Virus record (IMG/VR): IMGVR_UViG_3300027770_000268
Coordinates: 1-23,064 of that record
Strand: one strand, 5' to 3'
Length of the DNA stretch: 23,064 nucleotides
DNA from: a virus
The notes beneath the pieces are model-generated. The model had not been told where the DNA came from and did not search any database. It was given only the letters and a program-made list of their open reading frames with translations. Within the stretch, counting starts at the first letter, position 1. Every line of letters begins with the position of its first letter. Below are positions 1 through 6,724 of this stretch, one piece after another. The position numbers and the translations under genes are program-made.

Positions 1-1
1 C

Positions 2-259
2 AAATATTACAAGTACAGGTACATTAACAAGTTTGGCGGTAACAGGTAATATAACAAACGGCAATGTTACTGGTGGTAATCTAGTTAGTGCCAGTTACTT
101 AACCGGTACATTAACAACAGCAGCACAACCAAATATTACAAGTACAGGTACATTAACAAGTTTGGCGGTAACAGGTAATATAACAAACGGCAATGTTACT
201 GGTGGTAATCTAGTTAGTGCCAGTTACTTAACCGGTACATTAACAACAGCAGCACAGCC
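2..259 (+). repeat. 129-bp tandem repeat, two copies (at least)
   Basis: Copies at 2-130 and 131-259 differ at one position (a128 versus g257). The base before the first copy matches the base before the second, so the array probably extends beyond the window. A degenerate third start follows at 260. The period is 43 codons, so the reading frame is preserved. Confidence 0.9.
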
Positions 260-788
260 AAACATCACTAGTGTAAGTACATCATTCACTAACCTTACCT
301 TTGCCAATGCACAAACAATCAGCGGCAATAATATGACACTTACTACTGGTGCAAATACGCTTCTTGGAACCATTACAGGCAACTGGTCATTAAGTGCCGG
401 TAGTAAATTACAAGCAACATACGCTGACTTGGCAGAATACTATGAATCAGATAAATCATACGAACCTGGTACTGTAGTAGAGTTTGGCGGTGAAAAAGAA
501 GTTACAATAGCTGAAGATGGCACAACAAGAGTTGCTGGGGTAGTATCAACTAACCCAGCCTATGTAATGAATTCACAATGCCAGGGTGAACATGTTGTTG
601 CTGTAGCATTGCAAGGACGTGTGCCATGTAAAGTTCGTGGAACAATACATAAGGGCGATATGCTTGTAAGCGGCGGCAATGGATTTGCTAGACCATCTCA
701 ATTACCTGTAATGGGAATGGTAATCGGAAAATCACTAGAAAACTTTGAAGGTGAAGGCGTTATTGAAGTAGCGGTTGGCAGACTTTAA
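3..788 (+). CDS. Tail-fibre-type structural protein, C-terminal part (5' end outside window)
   Basis: The reading frame is open from the window edge, so this is the 3' end of a longer gene; a TTG at 33 is inside the repeat and is unlikely to be the true start. The N-terminal half consists of two 43-residue repeats containing the motif QPNITSTGTLTSL. The same motif occurs once in the fibre gene at the other end of the window. The C-terminal ~120 residues (from about 420) begin YADLAEYYESDKSYEPGTVV and contain GVVSTNPAYVMN and GRVPCKVRG. These resemble the peptidase G2/IMC-type autoproteolytic domain found at the C-terminus of some phage fibre and appendage proteins; that similarity is from memory. 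Likely role: distal tail fibre or another virion surface protein, with a trimerisation or self-processing C-terminus. The neighbours downstream are also beta-rich structural proteins. I am confident it is structural and less sure of the domain name. Confidence 0.7.
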   Translation, partial: NITSTGTLTSLAVTGNITNGNVTGGNLVSASYLTGTLTTAAQPNITSTGTLTSLAVTGNITNGNVTGGNLVSASYLTGTLTTAAQPNITSVSTSFTNLTFANAQTISGNNMTLTTGANTLLGTITGNWSLSAGSKLQATYADLAEYYESDKSYEPGTVVEFGGEKEVTIAEDGTTRVAGVVSTNPAYVMNSQCQGEHVVAVALQGRVPCKVRGTIHKGDMLVSGGNGFARPSQLPVMGMVIGKSLENFEGEGVIEVAVGRL

Positions 789-789
789 T

Positions 790-797
790 AATAAATA
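790..797 (+). promoter_or_regulatory. Late-promoter-like box AATAAATA
   Basis: AATAAATA lies just after the preceding stop codon and 18 nt before the ATG at 816. AGGA at 804-807 is the ribosome binding site. It matches the T4 late consensus TATAAATA except at the first base and belongs to the series of such boxes in this window. Confidence 0.55.
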
Positions 798-815
798 AGA
801 TATAGGAATAATAAA

Positions 816-1373
816 ATGACAACATACGCATATACAGCAAACATTGCAACACCGGCAGCTTCAGCAAACATTGCAACAGATAAAGTAAGAATAGCCACTT
901 CTAATGCAGCTATTCAATATACTACTAGTTTCCCTAATGTAGCATTAACCGGTAATGTAACTTGTGCTACTAATACTAGTACAGTAACTGGAGTGGGAAC
1001 ATTATTTTTAACCGAATTGGGAATTGGATATTGGATAGGCAATACTGCCGGAAACTCAGCCGGCATTGTTAAAGCAATTGCTAATAATACTAGTTTAACA
1101 CTAACAGCAAATGCTTCTGTGGCAATAGCAAATACTACCGCAAGATATAGTCCATATGGTGTTCCGTATACTGTAGCAAATGCCAATAGCGAAGTTATTC
1201 CTGCAAACACTGTAGAAAATAGTATCATAGTAGGACAAGGTAATATTGTATCTTACTTAACATTAGCCGGTGCTAATTCTATATTCAGTATTACTGAATT
1301 GGGCATGCCTCATTCTAATACGGGTACATCAGGTATATTGGCAACCCCTGTTAATGGTGGTCCAAAGAAGTAA
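816..1373 (+). CDS. Putative virion structural protein with GVGT-type beta module
   Basis: This 185-residue protein is rich in Ala, Asn, Thr and Ser, has almost no charge, and shows no signal peptide or membrane segment. Around residues 48-110 it contains TGVGTLF, then LGIGYWIG, then VKAIANNTSLTLTANA. I recognise this as a recurring beta-strand module in tail and baseplate-associated proteins of environmental phages (general form tVtGvGT.F..el..Gd.I...g.V..I..dtsltLt.na). The start is supported by AGGA 8 nt upstream and a late box at 790. Position between a fibre gene and another beta-repeat protein suggests a tail or fibre accessory protein. No specific T4 homologue is recognised. Confidence 0.6.
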   Translation: MTTYAYTANIATPAASANIATDKVRIATSNAAIQYTTSFPNVALTGNVTCATNTSTVTGVGTLFLTELGIGYWIGNTAGNSAGIVKAIANNTSLTLTANASVAIANTTARYSPYGVPYTVANANSEVIPANTVENSIIVGQGNIVSYLTLAGANSIFSITELGMPHSNTGTSGILATPVNGGPKK

Positions 1374-1387
1374 ATTTTACTCCTTAA

Positions 1388-1395
1388 GATAAATA
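1388..1395 (+). promoter_or_regulatory. Late-promoter-like box GATAAATA
   Basis: GATAAATATATAAT starts at 1388, giving an 80-nt leader before the ATG at 1478. This is the longest leader among the late boxes here, and the leader contains potential hairpins. Confidence 0.6.
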
Positions 1396-1406
1396 TATAA
1401 TACATT

Positions 1407-1458
1407 CGCATTCGGCGAGTTTATGCGGTCCCCGCCGCGTAGTGACTAGAACTCACTA
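1407..1458 (+). promoter_or_regulatory. GC-rich, potentially structured 5' leader
   Basis: Within the 5' leader there are several self-complementary segments: CGCAT (1407-1411) with ATGCG (1423-1427); GCGG (1425-1428) with CCGC (1432-1435); alternatively CGGCG (1413-1417) with CGCCG (1433-1437); and TAGTGA (1440-1445) with TCACTA (1453-1458) over a 7-nt loop. The first pairings are mutually exclusive. The 1407-1439 segment is strikingly GC-rich compared with its AT-rich surroundings. The ribosome binding site AAGGAG follows. Function is unproven. Confidence 0.35.
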
Positions 1459-1477
1459 ATATTTCAAGGAGAAACAA

Positions 1478-2752
1478 ATGGGACGCCCTCTAAAAATCGC
1501 AAAGGCTCAAGCAGTCTTAACAGTAACTGATACAGCAGAAACCGGCAGTATCGTCACAATATCAGGTGGAAATTTAACTACATCACCTACTGTAGGTGTA
1601 GCTAAAGGTATGTCATTTATAGTTGCTACAACTGTTGGTGGATTAACAGCTAACACAATTTATTATGTAAATTCAATACTAACAAATACTACATTTAATG
1701 CATCACAGACTCAGTTAAGTGTACAGCCACAAATAATGCAACCATTAACAGACACAACTGGTCAATCAGTTAGTGCTTCATTTAATGTTGTTGATGCATA
1801 CTTTAACAACCCAGTTGGTGGAACAGGTTTCCCTGCTACTAATGCTAACACATACAGTGTAGTTGGTGGTAATACAGCAATCATTGGTAAACAAGTATTA
1901 GCACAAGTTGCTATTGGTATCAGTGGTACAGGTACATTATACACACCTTTAGCAGTTAATACTAGTAATGTAGTAGTTGGTGTAGGTACTGATTTAGCTA
2001 ACTTAGCTACTGGCGCAGCACTACAAATTGCAGTTGCTAATAATAACGGTAGTACTGATTATGTTAGTCTTGGGTTTGCTTCTGCTACACACGGTAATGT
2101 TTCAGTAGCTGTTGCCAATACAACAGTATCAGGTAGCGTTATTGGAACTTCGGGTAATGCACAAACTCTTATAGCAGATATGCCAATACAGTTTAGCGCA
2201 AATTTTGGCGGTTTAACTACAGGTACAACATATTTTGTTAAAACTATCGCTAACGCAGCAGCATTCACCGTTTCTACTAGTCAAGGTGGACCGGTACAAG
2301 CTGTCACCGCTAATGCGTCAGTAACAGCTAATGCTCTTATGAATCGTGTTGTACTAACAGCCAATGCTAACGTTGTCAGAAGTAATGCTTCATTCATCTA
2401 TGCTAATGATGAAGCAGGTTATATTGTTCGTCAAAAGGGTAAACAAAAATATCTAGTAACAGGAACAGTAACTGGTTTAACAGCACAATGCTTTACAGCA
2501 AACGTTGCAAACACAGCATTGACACCAAACTCAATGCGTATCCTTGCTACATATGCTAATAGTGCTACTCAAACAGTACAAAGTCTTTCTGACCACACTG
2601 GTGAGTTGTTTACTGCTACTTCAGGACCAATTGCTACTGGTAATATAGTGTTCCAAAATGCTGCTCCAGTATTTGCAACATTCAACACAGCAGTAGCAGC
2701 AAATGCGACTGGTGGACAACCTTACGCAATCGTAACTATTGCTAGCGCATAA
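1478..2752 (+). CDS. Putative virion structural protein with repeated GGL-TYxV beta modules
   Basis: This is a 424-residue, Ala/Thr/Asn/Val-rich protein of low charge. It carries two copies of a module: residues ~44-79 (GMSFIVATTVGGLTANTIYYV, then FNASQTQ) and ~234-273 (DMPIQFSANFGGLTTGTTYF, then AFTVSTSQGG). A related module is inserted in the sheath protein of this phage. The segment near 166-172 (VVGVGTDL) resembles the GVGT module of the preceding gene. The more polar region 305-330 (NDEAGYIVRQKGKQKYLVTG) resembles linkers seen in tail-associated proteins. A strong AAGGAG site precedes the ATG. It is probably a tail/fibre or capsid decoration protein; no named family is recognised. The next gene starts 1 nt after its stop. 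Confidence 0.6.
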   Translation: MGRPLKIAKAQAVLTVTDTAETGSIVTISGGNLTTSPTVGVAKGMSFIVATTVGGLTANTIYYVNSILTNTTFNASQTQLSVQPQIMQPLTDTTGQSVSASFNVVDAYFNNPVGGTGFPATNANTYSVVGGNTAIIGKQVLAQVAIGISGTGTLYTPLAVNTSNVVVGVGTDLANLATGAALQIAVANNNGSTDYVSLGFASATHGNVSVAVANTTVSGSVIGTSGNAQTLIADMPIQFSANFGGLTTGTTYFVKTIANAAAFTVSTSQGGPVQAVTANASVTANALMNRVVLTANANVVRSNASFIYANDEAGYIVRQKGKQKYLVTGTVTGLTAQCFTANVANTALTPNSMRILATYANSATQTVQSLSDHTGELFTATSGPIATGNIVFQNAAPVFATFNTAVAANATGGQPYAIVTIASA

Positions 2753-2753
2753 T

Positions 2754-3068
2754 ATGGCAACCGCATCAAGTAAGGCCGTTAAAATGCAACCTGAAACTGA
2801 AATTGCGGTACTTCAAGTCCAAGTTAAGAACATCGAGGATAAAATTGGTGATCTTAAAATGGATTTGAAGTCAATTCGTGATGCCCTAGATGAGAACGCA
2901 GAAGAAACTAGACAAATGTTGAAAACTATGCGTGAACAAGATGTTAAGGAACATAGCGAATTAGCTGGAAAGATTTCAGTTTTAGAAAAATGGCGCTGGA
3001 TGATGATGGGAGCAGGTGTAATAATCGGCTCTATGGGATTCAATACAGTGTCAACATTGCTAAAATAA
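2754..3068 (+). CDS. Small coiled-coil protein with C-terminal membrane segment (XhlA/holin-accessory-like topology)
   Basis: The ATG at 2754 lies 1 nt after the previous stop; an upstream in-frame TTG at 2739 is inside the preceding gene and is unlikely. The product is 104 residues. Residues ~15-75 form a strongly charged heptad-like helix (IAVLQVQVKNIEDKIGDLKM onward), suggesting a coiled coil. Residues ~80-100 (RWMMMGAGVIIGSMGF) form one hydrophobic segment. Such a long N-terminal coiled coil with a C-terminal membrane anchor is the topology of XhlA-type proteins that accompany phage holins; it could equally be a spanin-like or host membrane-active protein. No Shine-Dalgarno site is visible, so translation is probably coupled to the upstream gene. 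The stop codon lies at the foot of a terminator hairpin. Confidence 0.65.
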   Translation: MATASSKAVKMQPETEIAVLQVQVKNIEDKIGDLKMDLKSIRDALDENAEETRQMLKTMREQDVKEHSELAGKISVLEKWRWMMMGAGVIIGSMGFNTVSTLLK

Positions 3069-3094
3069 AAAAAGAGACTTAGGTCTCTTTTTTT
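3067..3094. terminator. Symmetric bidirectional intrinsic terminator
   Basis: A7-GAGAC (3067-3078), loop TTAG (3079-3082) and GTCTC-T7 (3083-3094) form a perfect 12-bp stem. Because A-runs and T-runs flank both sides, it works as a Rho-independent terminator in both directions. It separates the converging plus-strand structural genes and the minus-strand gp14-gp15-NUDIX block. Confidence 0.92.
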
Positions 3095-3495
3095 GTAAGT
3101 GTCTTTAACTTGTCCTGGACAACATCAAAATTCACAGTACTAAACAATCCAGGATGTAATGGCTTGGGATATTGATTATCTCCTACCCATGCATATCCAC
3201 AATGTTCTTCATTAAGTGCAGGAACAAACTCATCTTCTACCTCACAAAAGAATGTATGATAGGTAAAGGTGTGATTGATGAATTTCTGTATAGGTATTAA
3301 TTTAGCATTAATTGGAAACATTCCAATTTCTTCCTGACATTCTCTAGCAATACCCTCAAACAGAGTTTCATCATCTTCTATCTTGCCGCCGGGAATACCC
3401 CAATTGCCAGGGTTTTTGTTGTCTGTGCGTAATAGATATAGGTAGCGATTTGTTTTACTACTATAAAAGAAAACTCCGGCTGATGTATTGCTCAT
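3079..3495 (-). CDS. NUDIX hydrolase
   Basis: A full Nudix box is present: GGKIEDDETLFEGIARECQE followed by EIGM, which fits G-x5-E-x7-RE-U-x-EE-x-G-U with all metal-binding glutamates. NUDIX enzymes cleave nucleoside diphosphates linked to another group (oxidised dNTPs, Ap4A, ADP-ribose and others); the substrate cannot be told here. The WGIPGG motif before the box is typical. I chose the ATG at 3495 (139 codons including the stop), which puts the first beta strand (SAGVFFYSS) close to the N-terminus and leaves 19 nt after the upstream gp15-like stop. An in-frame ATG at 3546 with AAGGA upstream would add 17 residues and overlap the gp15-like gene by 32 nt. The last codons lie inside the bidirectional terminator. 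It is co-oriented with structural genes gp14 and gp15 and is probably expressed late. Confidence 0.92.
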   Translation of the reverse strand: MSNTSAGVFFYSSKTNRYLYLLRTDNKNPGNWGIPGGKIEDDETLFEGIARECQEEIGMFPINAKLIPIQKFINHTFTYHTFFCEVEDEFVPALNEEHCGYAWVGDNQYPKPLHPGLFSTVNFDVVQDKLKTLTKKET

Positions 3496-3514
3496 ACTAT
3501 GATTTATCACAGTA

Positions 3515-4891
3515 TTAGATGACGATAGAATAATCCCCTTGATCATACCATCCTTCGTATGATTTCATCCAAGTATCATCTACAAAACGATATTGGACAT
3601 TAGTTGTTAAGTTAGTTACATATTCTAATGTAGTTGGGGTTGCAATAGTGCTATCAAAACTTACAAACCATTCTCCAGCGCCGGCATTGTATTCAATAAT
3701 GTCATTAGCAAATGCTACTACATTACCCCATGCAACAGTGCTATCACCGGGAGCACCAATGTTATCTACTAGAAGATATCTACGTCCATTAACTGGCCCG
3801 GGCAATCCTGCATTTGGACCAGTTAATTGAGGGTTTATCACACCGTCAACTGGATCCAATGTATTTTGTGGTAATGTATCAGGGTCAATGTTATAGATTA
3901 ATAATCTATCATCATTGGGATTAGGTACAATAGTGCCTACAATTTCGTGATCCATAAATGGATTTTGTAGCCAAATTTGACTAATACCTGGTTTAACTGT
4001 TCCATACACATTTAACACACTAGACCAATATATATCAGTATTGGGATTATCAGGTAATTCTGTATTAAAATTACTTGGATCAAACGCAACTGCTTGTGGC
4101 AATATTTGTAATGTATTTCCCAATAGCAATAATTTGTATCCGTATGGTGTGATTTTTGGTCTAGTTCCTAACAGCAAATCATCATCTTGTATATCAGTTA
4201 ATGCTGTGCCTTTAAAGATTGATGCAATAATTTTTTCAATAACACCCATCTTCTTAAGTTTACTTGCTGTACTAATCCAAATTGGCATATAGAATTTCCA
4301 ACTCATAACATCAATTGGATTACCGGTGCCTACTGGAATACTGCGACTACTGAAAGTTAATCCATCTTGGTATACAACACTTAATGAGGTCCAATCAATA
4401 AAGTTATCAGTACTTTGTATCTCTAATGCAGGGTTAAACAATGTGCCTAATTGTTCTATTAATTGCAGTTTTTGATTATAGTTTGTAGTCCAAAAATCTA
4501 CAGTAAGTCTTAATGTATAAGGCACTGGCATTAATCTTTCTACCGTGAATGCCTGTCCTTGCACAGTTTCATATTCTTGTGTGTCGTTATTATAAGATCG
4601 TTGTCGAACTTGCACCTTATCAATAAATGTAGGATCTTGTGTTCTGCGTTGATCGTATTCCAATGCAGTAATATAATATGTTATTAGAGGTGCGCTTGGT
4701 AAGTTACTGGCACTATTATTAGCAATAATAGTTGATGCCTGTCTGCTGCTATCACCATACATAACAGGAACACGAACTAATATTTCATTACCCGCTGGAT
4801 CTTTGCCTTTAGTAACTTGCCAGTTACTGAAAATTTTTGCAAATTGAATTAAAAATCTGCGTACCTGATTGTCATAGAAAAAATCTGCCAT
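3515..4891 (-). CDS. gp15: Tail sheath stabiliser / completion protein (T4 gp15-like)
   Basis: This 458-residue protein starts FFYDNQVRRFLIQFAKIFSN and continues with VRVPVMYGDSSRQAS. T4 gp15 shows the same N-terminal pattern (YFYN..RR....FSNIQI...RVPITY). The middle part has MPVPYTLRLTVDFWTTNYNQ, LIEQLGTLFNP, and MSWKFYMPIWI, matching the gp15 core. gp15 forms a hexameric cap on the last sheath ring and joins the tail to the head. T4 gp15 is 272 residues; this one is much longer, with a C-terminal extension from ~residue 260. The extension contains NGRRYLLVDNIG, FANDIIEYN, and YEGWYDQGDY. Such W/Y-rich repeats recur in T4-like phages of marine bacteria. The gene begins 10 nt after the gp14-like gene, so they form one operon. 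Confidence 0.8.
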   Translation of the reverse strand: MADFFYDNQVRRFLIQFAKIFSNWQVTKGKDPAGNEILVRVPVMYGDSSRQASTIIANNSASNLPSAPLITYYITALEYDQRRTQDPTFIDKVQVRQRSYNNDTQEYETVQGQAFTVERLMPVPYTLRLTVDFWTTNYNQKLQLIEQLGTLFNPALEIQSTDNFIDWTSLSVVYQDGLTFSSRSIPVGTGNPIDVMSWKFYMPIWISTASKLKKMGVIEKIIASIFKGTALTDIQDDDLLLGTRPKITPYGYKLLLLGNTLQILPQAVAFDPSNFNTELPDNPNTDIYWSSVLNVYGTVKPGISQIWLQNPFMDHEIVGTIVPNPNDDRLLIYNIDPDTLPQNTLDPVDGVINPQLTGPNAGLPGPVNGRRYLLVDNIGAPGDSTVAWGNVVAFANDIIEYNAGAGEWFVSFDSTIATPTTLEYVTNLTTNVQYRFVDDTWMKSYEGWYDQGDYSIVI

Positions 4892-4901
4892 TATATACTC
4901 T

Positions 4902-6605
4902 TTATACTACTGGGGGCAACGGGTCAGGTGTCAATCCTAAAATAGTTGACAACGCTTGACGTTGCGGAACAAATGTTCCATCTGTAAGTTTTGTTTGCGC
5001 CCTATCATTAATAAAGCTAGATTTCTGTGATTTATCTGCTTCCGTCATGCCTGTAGGCGTTCTGACATTTTTAGATATTCTAACCCATATTCTACCATCC
5101 CAGCGATATAGCAATTGCGGGAAGTAATCAATACGTAAAAAGTAATCTCCAACTTGTGGATTTTGTGGGAAACTTATACCAGCTCCAGTTGGGAATCCAT
5201 TTGGTGCTTCTCCGGTGCCATCTAAATATCCTGTCGTATATCCAAAACTTCTTGGGCTACTACGTGCAATGAATTGGAATGCCGGATCACAATCTGCTCT
5301 CCAATCCATATCCTGATTAATTGTACCAGTAAATCCCGGTAGTTCTGGGTTAGCATCAGCAGTTGCATATGTATTATCAGCAGTACCGTATGGTCCGGTA
5401 ATTTGTCCCATTGAATATACTGTTAATATTTTGTTCCCTGTTACCTGCCCTGAATTAGTATCTGTTCTTTCAGGTGCTAAGGTAACTGTTTCTAAATTGA
5501 CAGTGTTGAAAATATCTAACTTATCATATCCCATATCAGCCGTCATGTCCCAAATACTTTTTATTGCTGCTTTAGAAATTTTAAGTACTGGGCTAGGATT
5601 TTTAAAATTAGAGTTACGAACCATCATTACTCTAACATTTATAACTGGATTACTACCATTTGTATTAACCCCAACCGGTGGTGCAGGATTATTAATGGCT
5701 CGGGATAAAACTCCATCACTTGAATATTCACCGTACGTGGGTACAATATATAGATTACTTCTATCGTAACCTGCCTTAGGTACAAGACGTTCTGCTTCAA
5801 CAAGGGCAGCATTGTTAATTTCAATGTTCTTATTGTAAGTAGCAAGAATATCTTTAAGATTATCCGCGGTATCTAATTGCCAATATGTAGGATCAGGTGG
5901 GTATGTCCCGGCCGGAACATCAATTAATGCCTTGTAATTTTTATCACCGTAAGTAATTACATATCCTGCAGGATATGTTTTATTTTTGTCCCATATACCT
6001 AAATAAGTATCTTGGTCTATTGGAGCACTTAATATCTGACTAAATTCTTCACTATCAACCAATGGTTCACATTTGATACGCCATAGATGCGGGAACCAAG
6101 TTGGACTAAACCCCTCGCTAGCATAATTAGCGTCGGTAATTTGCATGAAACGTTTCAATGCAGTTGGGATAGTTTCCTTTAAGGGGTTGTAATCTAGTAA
6201 ATGAGGTAATTCAATTACATCACCAACCATTAACTTTCTACCAATCAAATCAATCATATCATTATAATGAACTGTAATGAATATAATATCATTGTTTAAG
6301 AATAATCCAAACTGACTTAAATCAAAATCTAAATTCTGTACATTGTAATGTCCACGTAAACGATATACATTTGGGTCATATGTTCTGTCACGGTTTTCCA
6401 AGAATAACAAATCTTGTATATTAGTCGGGGCTAATACATCATATTCAGGTTGGGTAGCATCAATTGATGGACCTTGGTTTGTTGGACCCATATACTTATG
6501 TACATACAAATCCGTGGAACCTGCGGTGAACTGTTCTGATATTATCTTATCAAAAAAGTTATAATCATTAGTTTTATTGGGACGCCAAAGTGAAAGCCGG
6601 GGCAT
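4902..6605 (-). CDS. gp14: Neck protein (T4 gp14-like) with carbohydrate-binding-like insertion
   Basis: This is a 567-residue protein; T4 gp14 is 256. Residues ~17-150 (FFDKIISEQF, LYVHKYMGP, VGDVIELPHLLDYNP) and ~150-192 (LKRFMQITDANYASEGFSPT, FPHLWRIKCEPLVDSEE) match the gp14 neck protein pattern as I remember it from T4-like phages. Adjacency to the gp15-like gene supports the call. gp14 and gp13 form the neck that closes the DNA-filled head and docks the tail. Residues ~201-246 contain WDKNKTYPAGYVITYGDKNY followed by KALIDV and WQLD, which resembles a chitin-binding CBM5/12 module. Residues ~485-511 have VGDYFLRIDYFPQLLYRWDG, a Trp/Tyr motif common in phage surface proteins. A late box and AGG-type ribosome binding site lie upstream. 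Confidence 0.75.
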   Translation of the reverse strand: MPRLSLWRPNKTNDYNFFDKIISEQFTAGSTDLYVHKYMGPTNQGPSIDATQPEYDVLAPTNIQDLLFLENRDRTYDPNVYRLRGHYNVQNLDFDLSQFGLFLNNDIIFITVHYNDMIDLIGRKLMVGDVIELPHLLDYNPLKETIPTALKRFMQITDANYASEGFSPTWFPHLWRIKCEPLVDSEEFSQILSAPIDQDTYLGIWDKNKTYPAGYVITYGDKNYKALIDVPAGTYPPDPTYWQLDTADNLKDILATYNKNIEINNAALVEAERLVPKAGYDRSNLYIVPTYGEYSSDGVLSRAINNPAPPVGVNTNGSNPVINVRVMMVRNSNFKNPSPVLKISKAAIKSIWDMTADMGYDKLDIFNTVNLETVTLAPERTDTNSGQVTGNKILTVYSMGQITGPYGTADNTYATADANPELPGFTGTINQDMDWRADCDPAFQFIARSSPRSFGYTTGYLDGTGEAPNGFPTGAGISFPQNPQVGDYFLRIDYFPQLLYRWDGRIWVRISKNVRTPTGMTEADKSQKSSFINDRAQTKLTDGTFVPQRQALSTILGLTPDPLPPVV

Positions 6606-6625
6606 AATTAACCTACCTTATTACT

Positions 6626-6633
6626 TATTTATC
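6626..6633 (-). promoter_or_regulatory. Late-promoter-like box GATAAATA (minus strand)
   Basis: On the minus strand GATAAATA precedes AGGTAGG (probable ribosome binding site) and the gp14-like ATG at 6605, with 20 nt between box and start codon. It is divergent to the sigma70 promoter at 6666. Confidence 0.6.
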
Positions 6634-6665
6634 GTAAATACAGACGACGGCGTATTACCAAAAAC

Positions 6666-6694
6666 TTGACATTAAATGGTTATTGTGTTATACT
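6666..6694 (+). promoter_or_regulatory. Strong sigma70-type (early) promoter
   Basis: TTGACA (6666-6671), exactly 17 nt, then TATACT (6689-6694). The -35 is a perfect match and the -10 matches 5 of 6 positions of TATAAT. This is the clearest host-type promoter in the window and drives the gene at 6725; the transcript leader would be about 25 nt. Confidence 0.88.
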
Positions 6695-6724
6695 ACGTAT
6701 TCAATTGAAACTTTGGAGTAATAT

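Noticed and set aside
33-35. TTG at 33 as the true start of the first gene
   Set aside because: The frame continues to the window edge and the TTG is inside the 129-bp repeat, so the gene begins upstream of the window.
2739-2753. TTG at 2739 as the start of the coiled-coil gene
   Set aside because: It lies inside the previous gene; ATG at 2754 is 1 nt after its stop and fits coupling.
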